Source: a virus. Taken from it: a stretch of DNA of 30,022 nucleotides. Below are positions 20,645 through 28,939 of the stretch, one piece after another; position 1 is the stretch's first letter, and each line of letters begins with the position of its first letter. The position numbers were made by a program, and so were the translations under genes. The stretch lies in the IMG/VR virus record IMGVR_UViG_3300032236_000229, positions 1 through 30,022 of that record; one strand, given 5' to 3'. Under the pieces are notes generated by a model that made no database searches, was not told where the DNA came from, and was given only the letters and a program-made list of their open reading frames with translations.

Positions 20645-20832
20645 CATTATCAGAATTGTATTTATGGTTTTGTTTTGTAACCATTAGTCTCATCGGATTG
20701 TGGGGAATATTATTAGGCTTATCTTATGTAGCAATTTATTTGATTGAACAAACGATGAGACATTTTAATGTTTATAAATCTTGGGTTGATTGGTATTTAA
20801 AAAAGGTAGAAGATGAATCCACAAAAATTTAA
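20641..20832 (+). CDS. Small membrane protein
   Basis: 63 aa, ATGA overlap with the previous gene. A hydrophobic region (LYLWFCFVTISLIGLWGILL, then GLSYVAIYLIE) spans residues 6-36 as one or two helices, followed by a charged tail. The inner membrane is the likely location. The function is unknown. Confidence 0.65.
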   Translation: MTLSELYLWFCFVTISLIGLWGILLGLSYVAIYLIEQTMRHFNVYKSWVDWYLKKVEDESTKI

Positions 20833-20899
20833 TCAAGATGCTTTTCAAAGGGCGACAGATTTTGCCAATGAAGTACTAAAGAAAGCGAGTGAGAAATGA
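20813..20899 (+). CDS. 28-aa ORF, truncated paralogue of the 85-aa protein's C-terminus
   Basis: 28 aa (MNPQKFNQDAFQRATDFANE then VLKKASEK). The last 8 residues match the end of the 85-aa protein except one (V for I), through the exact 26-base DNA repeat. It overlaps the membrane-protein gene by 20 bases and the next start by 4 (ATGA). It may be a duplication remnant kept as a translational relay to the downstream gene. Confidence 0.5.
   Translation: MNPQKFNQDAFQRATDFANEVLKKASEK
20874..20899 (+). repeat. 26-base exact direct repeat, copy 2
   Basis: It is identical to 20619-20644. It holds a ribosome-site-like GAGTGAGAA and the ATGA junction leading into the 72-aa gene. Confidence 0.85.
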
Positions 20900-21114
20900 A
20901 AGAACTTATATGGACTAAAGCTACAAAAATGTGGCTTTTAGGATTGTTTATAGGGCTTTGTTTGGGTTCATTATGGGGTGCTAGTATCAACGCTAACCGA
21001 GTGTTTAAAGACTGCCGTTACGCAGGTGTAGTGCGTATAGGTGAAGCTGCTTTTAAATGTGAGCAGTTTTCTAAAGTTGTATTGCTTACTCCTGACGAAC
21101 AGGCTAAAAAATGA
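20896..21114 (+). CDS. Small single-pass membrane protein
   Basis: 72 aa. A hydrophobic helix at residues 13-30 (WLLGLFIGLCLGSLWGAS) is followed by a soluble part with two Cys (40 and 55). It starts at an ATGA junction and ends in another, so it belongs to the coupled string. The role is unknown. Confidence 0.65.
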   Translation: MKELIWTKATKMWLLGLFIGLCLGSLWGASINANRVFKDCRYAGVVRIGEAAFKCEQFSKVVLLTPDEQAKK

Positions 21115-21464
21115 TGCGTAACCCTGATGCAAAGCATTTAAACTTTGCTGACTTGCAAGGGGTTATAGCATCTAATCCTAAATGGCTACCATCTAATATA
21201 GATATGCTTGCAGAGCGCAATGGTAAATTTTTATTGTGTGAATGGAAGCGACCTAACGAAGAATTTGGTGGTGGTCAAAAGATTCTGTTAAAAGCATTGT
21301 CTAAAGCACAGAACTTTACTGTATTGATTGTGCAAGGTAATACGGATAATGGAATGGTTGTAGATGTATTTTGGCAGCTAATGCCTTGGGGAAAACTTTA
21401 TCAACGTGGTAATAGCTTGCTAGAGTTTAAATCGTTTATTAATGACTGGTACGAAGGAGCTTAA
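21111..21464 (+). CDS. Putative PD-(D/E)XK nuclease-like protein
   Basis: 117 aa, ATGA overlap. WLPSNIDMLAERNGKFLLCE followed by WKRP has the Asp...Glu-x-Lys spacing of the PD-(D/E)XK fold, with Asp in NID and E-W-K at the second strand. The following GGGQKILLKALSKAQ helix and FTVLIVQG strand fit the same fold. A nuclease for small DNA substrates is inferred. Activity is not certain. Confidence 0.6.
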   Translation: MMRNPDAKHLNFADLQGVIASNPKWLPSNIDMLAERNGKFLLCEWKRPNEEFGGGQKILLKALSKAQNFTVLIVQGNTDNGMVVDVFWQLMPWGKLYQRGNSLLEFKSFINDWYEGA

Positions 21465-21465
21465 G

Positions 21466-21537
21466 ATGAGCGATTTACTCGCCCACCTATTCACATGGTT
21501 ATTTGTGATAATTGTAGTATTTTTGTTTATTTATTAA
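21466..21537 (+). CDS. 23-aa single-pass membrane peptide
   Basis: MSDLLAHLFTWLFVIIVVFL then FIY, preceded by a good AAGGAG 6 bases upstream. One hydrophobic helix. It is the last rightward gene and overlaps the convergent 65-aa gene by 4 bases. Short, so moderate confidence. Confidence 0.5.
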   Translation: MSDLLAHLFTWLFVIIVVFLFIY

Positions 21538-21731
21538 TACTTACGCATATTAGGCAAAGGCGCTTCTTTTTGGCTACCAGCAGGATGCGCTTTTTCCATT
21601 GGCAAAGCAATGTGCTTGTCTAGTTTTTTCTCTAAGCGTTCAACTTCTTTTTCAATTCTATGCTCTGATTCTTTAACATAGTGACCTTTTGGTGAAGAAT
21701 GAGTTTTGCCTGTAATTTTAAAGTTTGTCAT
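21534..21731 (-). CDS. Small charged protein after the endolysin
   Basis: 65 aa from ATG 21731 (GGAG upstream). Lys/His/Glu-rich, with a helical ESEHRIEKEVERLEKKLDKH segment. It is the last gene of the leftward lysis cluster, one base beyond the endolysin stop. No signal or lipobox is seen, so it is not an evident spanin. No family was recognised. Confidence 0.6.
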   Translation of the reverse strand: MTNFKITGKTHSSPKGHYVKESEHRIEKEVERLEKKLDKHIALPMEKAHPAGSQKEAPLPNMRKY

Positions 21732-21732
21732 T

Positions 21733-22248
21733 TTATGCTCCAATCATATTGTTTGCGTTCAATTTTACATCTTCTATGCGTTTAGTCCAACCTTTACCAA
21801 ATACAGGAAAAGTTTTTAATCCTTGGTAAAAAGCTAGTCTTTCAGCGCAAAAACTGTCAATAATTTGACGTACATCTGAATTATGTATGACCCCCATTGT
21901 TCTTGGGCCAATACTTCCGTCAGGTACGCATCCGATTGCCGATTGTAATGTTTTAACTGCTCTGCCTGGTCCTGCATTAACCGCAAAATCAAATACTGCA
22001 TAATCTAGTCCTTTAGGTAAATCATCCCCAAAACACTGTGACCAAAACTTAGCTTTATACATTGGCGCTACATATTCAGGAGTAAGGTTACGCATAACCT
22101 TTTCATCTACAGGATGCCCTACCCATGCTTCCCAAACCGCTTTAGTGACCCCTAAATTCGTCATACCGCCTGGGTCTAACTTGTTATCTACAAAACCACC
22201 TTCAGAAGCTAAAACAAGCTTTAAAGCATTATCAAAATTAGAAATCAT
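21733..22248 (-). CDS. Endolysin, glycoside hydrolase family 108
   Basis: 171 aa. The N-terminal catalytic motif VLASEGGFVDNKLDPGGMTN, followed by LGVTKAVWEAW, is characteristic of GH108 (catalytic Glu16). DYAVFDFAVNAGPGRAVKTL begins the C-terminal peptidoglycan-binding half (GCVPDGSIGPRT). It cleaves the murein glycan strand. No signal peptide is seen, so it depends on the holin just upstream, whose stop overlaps its start (ATGA). Confidence 0.9.
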   Translation of the reverse strand: MISNFDNALKLVLASEGGFVDNKLDPGGMTNLGVTKAVWEAWVGHPVDEKVMRNLTPEYVAPMYKAKFWSQCFGDDLPKGLDYAVFDFAVNAGPGRAVKTLQSAIGCVPDGSIGPRTMGVIHNSDVRQIIDSFCAERLAFYQGLKTFPVFGKGWTKRIEDVKLNANNMIGA

Positions 22249-22628
22249 TTATTTAAACCAGCAACCTTTTCATAGGTTCTTAAACCGCCCATGCCGAGCA
22301 TACCCATCATTAATTGCCATAAATTGTCATCAAGACCTGGTAATTGTGGAACAGGATGATTAATTGTTAATAGAATCCATATAGCAATAGGTCTAATAAC
22401 ATATTGATAAGCCAATGCAATAGCGCATACCCAACCGATAGCTGGTCGCCATCCTGCTACAAATGTAGAAGAACTAGCAGCTTCAGTCTTATTAATATCT
22501 AATTGACCTTGAACCAAAGTCAAAGCAGCAGCTAATTGTTGCTTTTCTTCTTCTGTTTTATCAGGCCAAATTTTATTGACAACAGTTTTGGCTAAATCAG
22601 CAATAGAACCTAATCCTGTAATGTCCAT
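22245..22628 (-). CDS. Holin, 3TM gene-transfer-release type
   Basis: 127 aa. An N-terminal amphipathic region and a KTEEEKQQLAAALTLVQGQL helix precede the hydrophobic AGWRPAIGWVCAIALAYQYV then IRPIAIWILLTI segment, typical of the 3TM holin family. It is directly upstream of the endolysin with ATGA coupling, and shares one base with the previous stop. It should make membrane holes for endolysin release. Confidence 0.82.
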   Translation of the reverse strand: MDITGLGSIADLAKTVVNKIWPDKTEEEKQQLAAALTLVQGQLDINKTEAASSSTFVAGWRPAIGWVCAIALAYQYVIRPIAIWILLTINHPVPQLPGLDDNLWQLMMGMLGMGGLRTYEKVAGLNK

Positions 22629-22837
22629 TATTTACCTGTCATGTAATGAGATATAAAACCAATAAATGTGCTTAATGCAGATACTACAGCCATACCCATC
22701 CAAAACCCACCACGACCTCGATTAGCGAGTTCTAAAAGTTCTTCCATGCCTTTTTCAAGTTTATCTATTTTCTTTTCCATAGCATCAACTTGAGCTACTA
22801 ATTGGCCATATTTAAAAAGGTCGATTTCGTTAGACAT
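22628..22837 (-). CDS. Coiled-coil membrane protein of the lysis cassette
   Basis: 69 aa. A coiled coil (residues about 10-40, QLVAQVDAMEKKIDKLEKGM) is followed by a C-terminal membrane helix (residues 46-65, WMGMAVVSALSTFIGFISHY). This architecture resembles XhlA-like or holin-accessory proteins. Its stop shares a base with the holin start. A role in tuning lysis is inferred. Confidence 0.65.
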   Translation of the reverse strand: MSNEIDLFKYGQLVAQVDAMEKKIDKLEKGMEELLELANRGRGGFWMGMAVVSALSTFIGFISHYMTGK

Positions 22838-22839
22838 GA

Positions 22840-23586
22840 TTATGTTTTCATGATGTACGCTAATGCGTAGTAAGGAGGAAGATTAGCGCCTGTACCGCTT
22901 ACACCTGTTGATGCGTTAGTTGTAGCTACTGTAATGCCTGTTGTAGCTGTGTTTGTATTAACTGAACCATAAACTTGATTGCCGTTCAATGCTCCAGAAC
23001 CCAAATTAAGAGATGATGCTGTTGTAGTTGTTGTTGCTTGTTGATGTGCGTGTCCTGGGTCTGTAACTACAGATGTTGCCGTATGTGTATGTGATACCAC
23101 AATAGCATCAGCAGAACCGCCTGTAGCGCCTACAGCATAGCTATTACCTGCTGCCATAACCATACGATTACGCAAGTCAGGAGTGCCGTTTGTACCATCA
23201 CAAAGCACCCATCCACTAGGAATAGAACCCAAAGAACCTGACCATAAAATAATCATGCCAGATGTAAATGGGCTAACAGTTGCAGATGCTGTTTGTAAAA
23301 TAGGATATAAATTATCAAGGGTCTGTAAAGTTACAGTTCCTGCCGTTTGAATCACAAACTTATAGGAATATCCTGTTTGCATCCAAATTTCATTGGGAAC
23401 ACGACCAGCGCTATCTAAAATAATAGGATTTGAATTGGCAATTAATCCATTACTTGATGTATAAGTTGTTAATAATGTAGATGAACCAGCTTGGTAGGTG
23501 TAGATTAATCCACCTGCTAACGGTACACCGTTATTATCAAAAAACTGCTGTCCGTTCCCTACAGGGGATAAAAGTACGCTTGCCAT
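22840..23586 (-). CDS. Tail fibre with head-binding-like N-terminus and collar domain
   Basis: 248 aa. Residues 1-90 (FFDNNGVPLAGGLIYTYQAG, NPIILDSAGRVPNEIWM, YSYKFVI) resemble the virion-binding domain of P22-type tailspikes and fibres. Residues about 118-150 (IPSGWVLCDGTNGTPDLRNR) form a phage tail-collar domain. HTHTATS and HAHQ follow, as in metal-binding His-x-His fibre tips. LPPYYALAYIMKT is the usual end. It is in the position of P22 gp9, after the injection proteins and before lysis, and is the likely receptor-binding protein. AAGGA precedes the ATG. Confidence 0.85.
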   Translation of the reverse strand: MASVLLSPVGNGQQFFDNNGVPLAGGLIYTYQAGSSTLLTTYTSSNGLIANSNPIILDSAGRVPNEIWMQTGYSYKFVIQTAGTVTLQTLDNLYPILQTASATVSPFTSGMIILWSGSLGSIPSGWVLCDGTNGTPDLRNRMVMAAGNSYAVGATGGSADAIVVSHTHTATSVVTDPGHAHQQATTTTTASSLNLGSGALNGNQVYGSVNTNTATTGITVATTNASTGVSGTGANLPPYYALAYIMKT

Positions 23587-25922
23587 TATTTTTCCTTACC
23601 ATAATTGATAAATTCATTGACTCTATTTAATTCTTTTTGACCTTTAACATATTTATATGCCATTGTACCGCCAACAGTTAATGGTAAAGGCAAACCAGTA
23701 GCTGCGGAAGCTGTTAAATCAGTTAAAACAGGCATAATTAAATTTTTAATTTGCGCTCCTGACCCAGATGTATTAACAGAGCCAGCAGGCACAGTATAAA
23801 TGTCTTTAGAAACATCATTTAATGTTCTAAATCGTTCCGCTCCTTGTTTACCAAAAATTAAATCTAATTTACCGCTTTTATCTAATTTTTTAATAATTAA
23901 ATCAAGTTTTGCAGGAGATACTACTGGATTACCTTTAACATCTAATTGAACATTTTTAGTTGCTTCATTTTTAATATGTTCTCCAACCACGCCTTTTAAT
24001 TCATTAATTAATTGTTGTCCTTCAGGACCAGCTTTTTCTAATGTTGAAAATATTTCATTTACATGGCTAGTTGGGCCACCAAGCATAGATTTTTCAACAA
24101 CATTTTCTAGTGGAACAGCACGTTCAATAGTGCCTTTTTTGTAAGCTGTAATATTGCGAACAGATGGAGTTTCTTCAAATTCTTTCATAAAATTACTATT
24201 TAAAGAGCGAGCATTTTTATAAGCATCTCCGCCTTTATCTTGAGTAATTCTATCAATTTCTTGTTTTAATTTACTACCATGAAACCCATTAGATGTTCCT
24301 GGTTCAACTTCTTCATTAATTAATTTTCTAATATCTTCAATTTGACGTAAGTTAATTGAGCCTGTGCCTTGTGCATCATTAGCTTTTAAATTTTCTTCAA
24401 CAATTTTTAAAATATCATTTTTATTATATTGAGTAGGACTATCTTTTTTAATTTTTTCAATATAATCAGAAATTGATTTATAAGGTACTTGTTCTAATGT
24501 TTCACCAGATTCATTAGCTTTTTTATAAGCATCTTGAACTTCTTGATAGCGTTGTTTTTTATATTTATTAACAACATCTGTAAGTCTTTGACCTAATTCG
24601 GCACGGTCAATCCCTGTTTCTTGTGCGCCAGTAGCTTTAATTTCTTTATCAAAATTGCGTAAAATCTTTTCGTTTTGTTGAGCATAATGTTCACGCAAAG
24701 GTGCGCCAGTTGTTGCATCTTTTGCTTTTTCTCTAGCCCAATTAACATCTTGGAAATCACGAGTAGCTTGGTCACGAGATAAATCAATAGGTTCTAATAA
24801 TTGATGTGCATTATTAATACGTTGATTAACTTTTGGAACTTCAGCAGCTCCAACACTACGCAAATTAGGATTTTCTTCACCTTTTAATGCAGGAAATTTA
24901 CTTTCTAATTCTTCTTTTGCATTAGCAAATTTTTGTTTTCCTGTTTCTACAGCTTTACCTAAATTTTCAGCGCCAAATTCAGCAGTTTTAGCAATACCCT
25001 TACCAACAATAGGAGCAGCTTTTAATGCAATAGCATTAATAAACCATTGAGCATCTTCTTTTTTCATGCCTGTTTGGTCTGCAATCCATTGTGCGCCTTT
25101 ATCAGAATGTTGACCAACAAAATTTAATACTTGTTGTGTTCCCTCATTGTTATAAGCTGGGTCATTAGTTAAACCAAAAGCTTTTCCAACAGGTTTATCA
25201 AAATATTGAGTAATTTTATTTAAAGCTTGTGTTGCAACATCTGTTCCGCCCAATTCATCAGCTAATCTAGCAAAAGGATGACCAACAAATTGAACAGCGC
25301 CTGGAATTGCGCCTAAAGCTGTGTCAGCTAAAGAAACAGTTTGTTTAGGTAATGTTTTAGTCCAATAATCAGGGCTAGTAACACTATTTTTAATGTTTTG
25401 CCATTGATTGTTTAATACATCACTTGCAGAAGGCGTATAAGTCCCTTTTTGGGATAAATAACTTGCAGATGGGTCAATTAATGAATCATCTTGTGATGGT
25501 TGAAAACTAGGGTCAATTTGAACATGAACAGGGTCTTTAGTACCATAAGGTCGATGCAACCCAACTTGAGCTAATAATGAATCAGGAACACTAGGATGGA
25601 TGTCTACAGCATCACCAGATTCATGTAAACTTTCTCCTGGTCTAGCAACTAAATTAGGATTGCTTCCACGATTATTATAAAGTTGTTGTTGTTTTTCATT
25701 GCTTCTAAATCCACTTGTAATAGGCAAATTTGTGCCTTTAGGATTTAATAATTTGTCAGCAACCCAAAGTTTAGATAAAGCATCAAGCCTAGACTGTAAA
25801 TCAGGGTTAAGTTTTGATGTATCAGAAATATCTGATGAATCTCTTTTAGCAGTTGTAACAACAGCAGGTAATGTTCTACCTCCTAAATACGCTGCTGATG
25901 GGTCAATGTTATCGTCATCCAT
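23586..25922 (-). CDS. Injected virion protein with M15 peptidase domain
   Basis: 778 aa. Residues about 38-140 look like a D-Ala-D-Ala/L-Ala-D-Glu peptidase of family M15: ITSGFRSNEKQQQLY, then SLHESGDAVDIH and VHVQ, giving probable zinc ligands H100, D107 and H133. IDPSA(A/S)YL occurs at both edges of this domain (I6 and I149). The rest is a long, charged helical protein with a Gly/Ala hydrophobic patch near the C-terminus (LTASAATGLPLPLTVGGTMA). It is in the place of P22 gp16, so it probably enters the host and opens murein for DNA passage. The start shares a base with the preceding stop. Confidence 0.78.
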   Translation of the reverse strand: MDDDNIDPSAAYLGGRTLPAVVTTAKRDSSDISDTSKLNPDLQSRLDALSKLWVADKLLNPKGTNLPITSGFRSNEKQQQLYNNRGSNPNLVARPGESLHESGDAVDIHPSVPDSLLAQVGLHRPYGTKDPVHVQIDPSFQPSQDDSLIDPSASYLSQKGTYTPSASDVLNNQWQNIKNSVTSPDYWTKTLPKQTVSLADTALGAIPGAVQFVGHPFARLADELGGTDVATQALNKITQYFDKPVGKAFGLTNDPAYNNEGTQQVLNFVGQHSDKGAQWIADQTGMKKEDAQWFINAIALKAAPIVGKGIAKTAEFGAENLGKAVETGKQKFANAKEELESKFPALKGEENPNLRSVGAAEVPKVNQRINNAHQLLEPIDLSRDQATRDFQDVNWAREKAKDATTGAPLREHYAQQNEKILRNFDKEIKATGAQETGIDRAELGQRLTDVVNKYKKQRYQEVQDAYKKANESGETLEQVPYKSISDYIEKIKKDSPTQYNKNDILKIVEENLKANDAQGTGSINLRQIEDIRKLINEEVEPGTSNGFHGSKLKQEIDRITQDKGGDAYKNARSLNSNFMKEFEETPSVRNITAYKKGTIERAVPLENVVEKSMLGGPTSHVNEIFSTLEKAGPEGQQLINELKGVVGEHIKNEATKNVQLDVKGNPVVSPAKLDLIIKKLDKSGKLDLIFGKQGAERFRTLNDVSKDIYTVPAGSVNTSGSGAQIKNLIMPVLTDLTASAATGLPLPLTVGGTMAYKYVKGQKELNRVNEFINYGKEK

Positions 25923-27448
25923 TATTGGTATAAACCTTTAGCTAAACGATGAATAATAATTCTGTCTTGTTTATATTTTGCAAATTCTTCATCAGACATT
26001 CTACTTGTTATGTCTTGAATTTGTTGTTGTTTAACTTTTTCAGGAGCGTTAGAGCTAGCAATATTATCAACCATGAAAATACGAGGGTCGTAAGCATCTG
26101 CCCAAGCAGATTGAAATTTTTGTTGTTGTATTTTTCCATTAATATCCCCACGTTTACTTACAAATGTATTTAAACCTTGAGTATATAGTTTTGCAGCAGT
26201 TGCTTCGCCTTTAACTTGGTCCATGACGTGTCCCAAGGCTTCTGGAGTAATTTTTTCACTTCCGCTTAATTTAGCATTTAAATCACGAGCAGAATCAGTC
26301 CCATTTAAACCCATAACAGATGCATTTCTAGCTTGAACTTGTGCTAGGTTTTTAACCAATGAATCTAAATCTGTATTACCAAATACCCATTTACCACCTT
26401 TTTGAACCATTTGATAAGCACTAGAACCAGATGCACTATTAATATATTGTTTAACTCTATCAACACCTGCATCTAACTGTTTAACATTAGGAATGTTATT
26501 ATTAGCATCTTGGAAAGCTTTATTACCTGTTGCATAAGCATCTTTTTGGTAATCATCCAAATTGCGAACACCACTTGGGCTACCTTTATAACTTAAACTT
26601 TCATCTTCTTGAATTAGTTTAGGAAGATTAGCGTTAGGTTTAGGAGCTACATTTTGTCCGCCTTGACCACCTTCACTACCAACTAATTGAACATTCATTG
26701 ATGGAGCATTGCCACCAACAGAAGGCGTTGTAGTTGTTTGATAAGCTGCACCACCAATATTTTGAACCGCTGCTTTAGGTGCAAATGCTTCATAACTTTC
26801 TTTTGGTGTAAATAATTGTTCAGCAGTTTGAACAGCAATTTTTGATAAATTAGGATTAGGACCTGAATTAGATAATCCTAAATTTCCAATAGCAGCATCT
26901 GTGTATCGTTGAATATTTGCATTGTCAGGATATTGTGCTTTTAATCTTTGTAATGCTGTTAAATATTCTTTAGGGTCATTAATTCCTGCTCGACCTAATG
27001 AAGAATAAACTCCTGCAACAATACCTCTTTCTTGTTGGCTCATATCTACTTTTGCTTTTTCAGCAGTAGTATGATTGTTTGCTAAAGTGGTTAATTTTGT
27101 AGCGTGTTCTGCACCGCTTAATGGCGCAATAACAGGTAATACAGAATTTACTTTATCAAGGTCAATTTGACCATCTGAACCCTGCCAATTTTTAGGGTCA
27201 GACATAAAACCTTGAATAGTTTGTCTTTCTGTATTTAATTGTCTTTCTTTTTGAAGTCCAATTTCAGATTTTTGTGATTCATAACCAGCAGTTTTTGATA
27301 AAGCTTGTTCTTTAGCAATCATAGCAGGATAAAGTTCTTTCAATTTAGAAAGTTCATATCCACTTTTTGCAGCACTCATTACATCACCAAGGCTCATTTG
27401 ATTTTGAGGTTTTACAGTTAAATCTGTATCAAATTTATAATCAGGCAT
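25922..27448 (-). CDS. Injection/internal virion protein (P22 gp20-position)
   Basis: 508 aa, GAGA upstream of the ATG. It is Gln/Ala/Asn/Lys-rich and mostly helical, with a low-complexity Gly-rich central part (residues about 230-275). There is no catalytic motif. Its place between the gp7-like gene and the M15-domain protein matches P22 gp20, one of three ejected proteins. Recognition is by position and composition, not by clear homology. Confidence 0.65.
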   Translation of the reverse strand: MPDYKFDTDLTVKPQNQMSLGDVMSAAKSGYELSKLKELYPAMIAKEQALSKTAGYESQKSEIGLQKERQLNTERQTIQGFMSDPKNWQGSDGQIDLDKVNSVLPVIAPLSGAEHATKLTTLANNHTTAEKAKVDMSQQERGIVAGVYSSLGRAGINDPKEYLTALQRLKAQYPDNANIQRYTDAAIGNLGLSNSGPNPNLSKIAVQTAEQLFTPKESYEAFAPKAAVQNIGGAAYQTTTTPSVGGNAPSMNVQLVGSEGGQGGQNVAPKPNANLPKLIQEDESLSYKGSPSGVRNLDDYQKDAYATGNKAFQDANNNIPNVKQLDAGVDRVKQYINSASGSSAYQMVQKGGKWVFGNTDLDSLVKNLAQVQARNASVMGLNGTDSARDLNAKLSGSEKITPEALGHVMDQVKGEATAAKLYTQGLNTFVSKRGDINGKIQQQKFQSAWADAYDPRIFMVDNIASSNAPEKVKQQQIQDITSRMSDEEFAKYKQDRIIIHRLAKGLYQ

Positions 27449-27460
27449 TTTTATTCTCTA

Positions 27461-28240
27461 TTAATATGTAGGAATGTTCAAATTACCAACAGAATCAGCA
27501 CCGCCATAACCAGCATAATTTTGACCTGTATTTGGACTTAATAATTTACTTAACATAAATCCATTACTAGCACCTGTAATACCACCAGTTAAAGCTTGTG
27601 TAGAGCCAATTTGACCTGCTGCTTGTGCTGCTGCTGAACCTACGCCTAATTGACTTGCTGCATTAGCATAATTTGTTCCTGCCTGAGCAGATTGAGCATT
27701 AGCTGTTTGTCCTAAACCTGCAATAGAAGCTAAAGTATTGTAAATACCTGTTCTTTGAGATGTGTAATTATTAAATGCTTGTTGATAAGCGCTACCTGCT
27801 GCTCCTTGTGTATAATCTTGCAATCCTTTTAAAGCATTACCACTTACCATACCACCTGTTGCATTATTGGCTTGATTTGTAGCGTTTTGTCCTTGTTGTA
27901 ATTGAAACGCATAATTAGGCGCTAAATTAGCATTTAAGTCTTGATTATTAAATTGATTAGTTAAATAACCTGAACCTGTAGCTGTTCCAATAGGATTACC
28001 ATTGGCATCATATTGAGTATATTGACCATTATTTAATGCACCAATTTGATTTAATGCGGTATAACCTGTTGCACGACCTGGAGCTTGTTGATTATTAATA
28101 GTATTAAACATTGCTAACTGATTATCAGATGCTTGATTAGCCGCATCAGCTTGCATTTGGGCTGCATTTTGAGATGCTTTTGAACCTAAATATCCGCTTA
28201 CTAAATTACTGCCTATAACGGCTGCTGCTATCCAACTCAT
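27461..28240 (-). CDS. DNA-transfer protein, P22 gp7-like
   Basis: 259 aa. The N-terminus is a hydrophobic MSWIAAAVIGSNLVSGYLGS, then Gln/Asn/Ala-rich helices (KASQNAAQMQADAANQASDN) and an APGRATGYTALNQIG segment, which is the signature of proteins annotated as phage DNA transfer proteins. It is ejected into the host to help DNA cross the envelope. The GGAG before the ATG lies inside the preceding gene (ATGA overlap). Confidence 0.8.
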   Translation of the reverse strand: MSWIAAAVIGSNLVSGYLGSKASQNAAQMQADAANQASDNQLAMFNTINNQQAPGRATGYTALNQIGALNNGQYTQYDANGNPIGTATGSGYLTNQFNNQDLNANLAPNYAFQLQQGQNATNQANNATGGMVSGNALKGLQDYTQGAAGSAYQQAFNNYTSQRTGIYNTLASIAGLGQTANAQSAQAGTNYANAASQLGVGSAAAQAAGQIGSTQALTGGITGASNGFMLSKLLSPNTGQNYAGYGGADSVGNLNIPTY

Positions 28241-28710
28241 AATGTCGCTCCTAAAGCTTCTGTTTTTAAGCTTTCAACTATTAATTTTAATTTATTGCTA
28301 GAATCAAAAAGCGCCATATTATCTGGTTCAATGATTTCAGCTTCTATTTCATCTAAATCTGTTTTATCAGTTTTATGGAAAGTTACGCCTATTGCATCGG
28401 TTAAAGCATAAGTAGCTCTTTTTGTTCCTGATTTGGACTCTATTATATCCCCAGCAACTAGCTTTTTCATACCTTTTTCAGTCCAAACTATTATCTCTCC
28501 TTTAGCGCACATAAAGAAATGGTCATATTTATGAACCTTTCCTACAATAAGCGTTCCAGCAGGTCTAATTAACTTTCTGCAATACATACCACCTGAGAAA
28601 TAATGCTCAGTTTCTAATTCAGCTTGTGGCAATTTTGACATTTCCTCTTGCAAGCGATTAATCTGCTCACGAGTAGGGACTTTTAGGGCTTCAATAATAG
28701 AATCAGACAT
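28237..28710 (-). CDS. Cupin-fold-like phage protein
   Basis: 157 aa from ATG 28710 (overlapping the previous stop by 8 bases). Residues about 38-135 read as a single-stranded beta-helix: EHYFSGGMYCRKLIRPAGTL, HKYDHFFMCAKGEIIVWTE, LVAGDIIESKSGTKRATYAL, HKTDKTDLDEIEAEII. HKYDH and the later H resemble cupin metal-site positions. Such proteins are common beside P22-like tail genes and may be virion parts. The reaction, if any, is unknown. No strong ribosome site. Confidence 0.7.
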   Translation of the reverse strand: MSDSIIEALKVPTREQINRLQEEMSKLPQAELETEHYFSGGMYCRKLIRPAGTLIVGKVHKYDHFFMCAKGEIIVWTEKGMKKLVAGDIIESKSGTKRATYALTDAIGVTFHKTDKTDLDEIEAEIIEPDNMALFDSSNKLKLIVESLKTEALGATL

Positions 28711-28939
28711 TGTAATAAGGCACTTTATAGGGTTTACCATTAACGGTAATATTAATAAATCCTACAGGATTTGAGGGTAAAGTTCCTGTTCCTTTAGTAG
28801 CATTTGTAGCACTTGTAAAATTTAATAAATTCAAAAAAAACTGTTGCCATGCTCGAGTCGGCATCTTGGTCGTATCATCAACCAAAGGTGTCTGTGGATA
28901 AGGGTTATTTTGAGTAGTTCCCCAAATTTGATTAGCCAT
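28703..28939 (-). CDS. Small P22-like tail-region protein
   Basis: 78 aa from ATG 28939 (AAGGA 11 bases upstream). MPTRAWQQFFLNLLNFTSAT, then GTLPSNPVGFINITVNGKPY(KVPYY), is a pattern found in short proteins of podovirus tail clusters, possibly a fibre or injection accessory. It overlaps the HNH stop by 8 bases. Confidence 0.65.
   Translation of the reverse strand: MANQIWGTTQNNPYPQTPLVDDTTKMPTRAWQQFFLNLLNFTSATNATKGTGTLPSNPVGFINITVNGKPYKVPYYNV

Noticed and set aside
24593-24787. Minus-strand frame inside the 778-aa gene
   Set aside because: It is an out-of-frame shadow within a continuous large gene.
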